Assembly (NCBI RefSeq): GCF_001467895.1
Contig: NZ_LNYO01000013.1
Location: 166,686-230,685, forward strand
DNA: 64,000 bases
Direction: 5' to 3'
From: Legionella nautarum
GTDB taxonomy: Bacteria; Pseudomonadota; Gammaproteobacteria; Legionellales; Legionellaceae
Positions 62,938-64,000 of this stretch are shown here, one piece after another. How positions within the stretch are numbered: the first letter of the stretch is position 1; the number at the start of each line of letters is the position of its first letter. Below the pieces are notes generated by a model, which saw only the letters and a list, made by a program, of their open reading frames with translations, did not search any database and had not been told where the DNA came from. The position numbers and the translations under genes are program-made.

Positions 62938-63912
62938 ATGAAATTAACGCAAACAGATATCCCTGAGATTGTTGTTATTGAACCGAGGGTTTTTGCCGAC
63001 GAACGGGGTTGGTTTTTTGAAAGTTTTAATGAAGAGCAATTTCATTGTGAATTAAAAAATTTACAGCTCGAAATACCACCCAGCTTTGTGCAGGATAATC
63101 ATTCTCTCTCTCGAAAAGGGGTTTTGCGTGGACTTCATTATCAATTACCGCCTTATGCCCAGGGAAAACTCGTTCGTGTTATTCACGGTGCTGCCTATGA
63201 TGTCGTCGTTGATATTCGCGAAGGCTCACCCACCTTTGGGCGTTGGGTAGGTCATCATTTGAGTGCGGAAAATAAAAAAATGATTTGGATACCAGCGGGG
63301 TTTGCCCATGGTTTTGTCGCTCTCGAAGACGATACTCATTTTCTTTATAAAACCACCGATTTCTATAATAAAGAATCCGAAGCCTGTCTGCGTTGGGATG
63401 ATCCAAGCCTAGGAATTGATTGGCAATTCAACGAAGAGCCCATTTTAAATGAAAAAGATAGCATCGCTCCGCTTATGGATAAGATTATTAAACTGCCTTA
63501 TACAAAATCAGAGAAGATTAATGGTTTAATTGATATTAAGGTCATAGGTGATACGCGGGGAAGCTTAATTGCAGTGCAACAAGGCTCGAATATTCATTTT
63601 AATTTAAAGCGCGCCTACTACATTTTTGATACCAAATCTGGAGTAAGTCGCGGATTTCATGCTCATAAAACTTTGCGGCAACTTGTTGTTTGTGTTGCTG
63701 GAAGTTGTCGCATAGTCCTTGATGACGGTAAAATCAGAGAGGATTTTTGGTTAAACTCGCCAACAAAAGGATTGCCGATTGGCAATATGATTTGGCGGGA
63801 AATGCACGATTTTAGCGCCGATTGCGTTTTAATTGTATTTGCTAGTGAAGAATACAATGAAGCGGATTATATTCGTTCTTATCAAGATTTTAAAAAAATG
63901 GTGAATAAATGA
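62938..63912 (+). CDS. fusion of RmlC epimerase and FdtA/QdtA-type sugar ketoisomerase
   Basis: 324 residues with two cupin domains. Residues 1-~180 are dTDP-4-dehydrorhamnose 3,5-epimerase: ADERGWFFESFNEEQF, the catalytic His in VLRGLHYQLPP and Tyr in FLYKTTDFYN, AGFAHGFVAL. Residues ~195-324 match the FdtA/WxcM-like 3,4-ketoisomerases: VIGDTRGSLIAVQQGSN, SRGFHAHKTLRQLVVCVAG with the active-site His pair, and VLIVFASEEYNEADYIRSY. RmlC alone is about 180 residues, FdtA about 135, so both are full. The stop overlaps the next gene (ATGA). Confidence 0.88.
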   Translation: MKLTQTDIPEIVVIEPRVFADERGWFFESFNEEQFHCELKNLQLEIPPSFVQDNHSLSRKGVLRGLHYQLPPYAQGKLVRVIHGAAYDVVVDIREGSPTFGRWVGHHLSAENKKMIWIPAGFAHGFVALEDDTHFLYKTTDFYNKESEACLRWDDPSLGIDWQFNEEPILNEKDSIAPLMDKIIKLPYTKSEKINGLIDIKVIGDTRGSLIAVQQGSNIHFNLKRAYYIFDTKSGVSRGFHAHKTLRQLVVCVAGSCRIVLDDGKIREDFWLNSPTKGLPIGNMIWREMHDFSADCVLIVFASEEYNEADYIRSYQDFKKMVNK

Positions 63913-64000
63913 TCTCTTTCCTTAATTTAAAAAATATCAATCAAGCAATGCGTGATGAATTAGTTGCAGCGTGCACAAAAGTAATTGATTCAGGCTGGTA
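63909..64000 (+). CDS. DegT/DnrJ/EryC1-type sugar aminotransferase, first 30 codons (runs off right edge)
   Basis: The frame starts at the ATG overlapping the previous stop. It reads MISFLNLKNINQAMRDEL then CTKVIDSGWY, the usual start of FdtB/QdtB-type PLP aminotransferases that aminate dTDP-3-keto-6-deoxyhexoses. Following a ketoisomerase domain, this is the expected next step. The PLP lysine and most of the protein lie outside the window. Confidence 0.8.
   Translation, partial: MISFLNLKNINQAMRDELVAACTKVIDSGW

Overview
The window looks like a chromosomal segment of a Legionella species or a close relative in the Legionellaceae; this is an inference from gene content. Supporting signs are the low G+C, a legiolysin-type 4-hydroxyphenylpyruvate dioxygenase, a stand-alone MASE1 protein, a TraX-like acyltransferase, many large lineage-specific proteins of unknown function, and several eukaryote-like proteins (a Ras/Rab-like GTPase with a hydrophobic tail, a DOT1-like methyltransferase, a GNAT enzyme with a basic tail) of the kind found among Dot/Icm effectors.

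Layout. 1-2.9 kb: the 5' part of a repeat-rich autotransporter-like gene running off the left edge, an AI-2E-family permease and a PRC-barrel protein. 2.9-7.1 kb: a decayed accessory zone ending beside tRNA-Phe, with a headless phosphotransferase, a hipBA locus with intact antitoxin and operators but a gutted hipA, an AAA/DUF4143 ATPase behind four 22-bp tandem repeats, a group II intron 3' end sitting in the tail of an ISL3-type transposase gene, and a second ISL3 remnant. 7.3-14.7 kb: psuG, yggX, a PilZ protein, TraX, small secreted and membrane proteins, a metal-type two-component system and a GNAT protein. 14.7-16.9 kb: a gene-poor stretch plus the MASE1 and DOT1-like genes, with three DnaA-box-like palindromes. 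17-20.4 kb: lolC-lolD and asnS. 20.5-27.1 kb: unknown secreted or coiled-coil proteins and an amino-acid catabolism cluster (leucine dehydrogenase, O-methyltransferase, hpd, fah, maiA). 27.3-34 kb: ugpQ-ugpB without the permease genes, then membrane and effector-like genes including the GTPase. 34-50.5 kb: slt, two outer-membrane barrels with rpe, a 922-residue repeat protein, nadE, an SNF2 helicase, dnaB-alr and a lipoprotein. 50.7-56.7 kb: another effector-like protein, a CBS protein, a thioredoxin/CcdA-like fusion coupled to a CDGSH iron-sulfur protein, and lipA. 56.7 kb to the end: a surface-polysaccharide block with manC, a POT transporter, a methyltransferase, wzz, rmlD, an rmlC-fdtA fusion and the start of an fdtB-type aminotransferase.

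How genes work together. hpd, fah and maiA cover most of the tyrosine-to-fumarate/acetoacetate route; homogentisate dioxygenase is not in the window. LolC and LolD form the ATPase-permease core of lipoprotein export. The right end is consistent with making dTDP-6-deoxy-3-keto/3-amino sugars and GDP-mannose for LPS. The oddities most worth following are the GTPase with a lost switch II motif, the RmlC-FdtA fusion, the DOT1-like enzyme, the thiol/CDGSH pair, the tandem repeats upstream of the DUF4143 ATPase, and the nested mobile remnants at tRNA-Phe. No complete novel system can be proven from the sequence alone.
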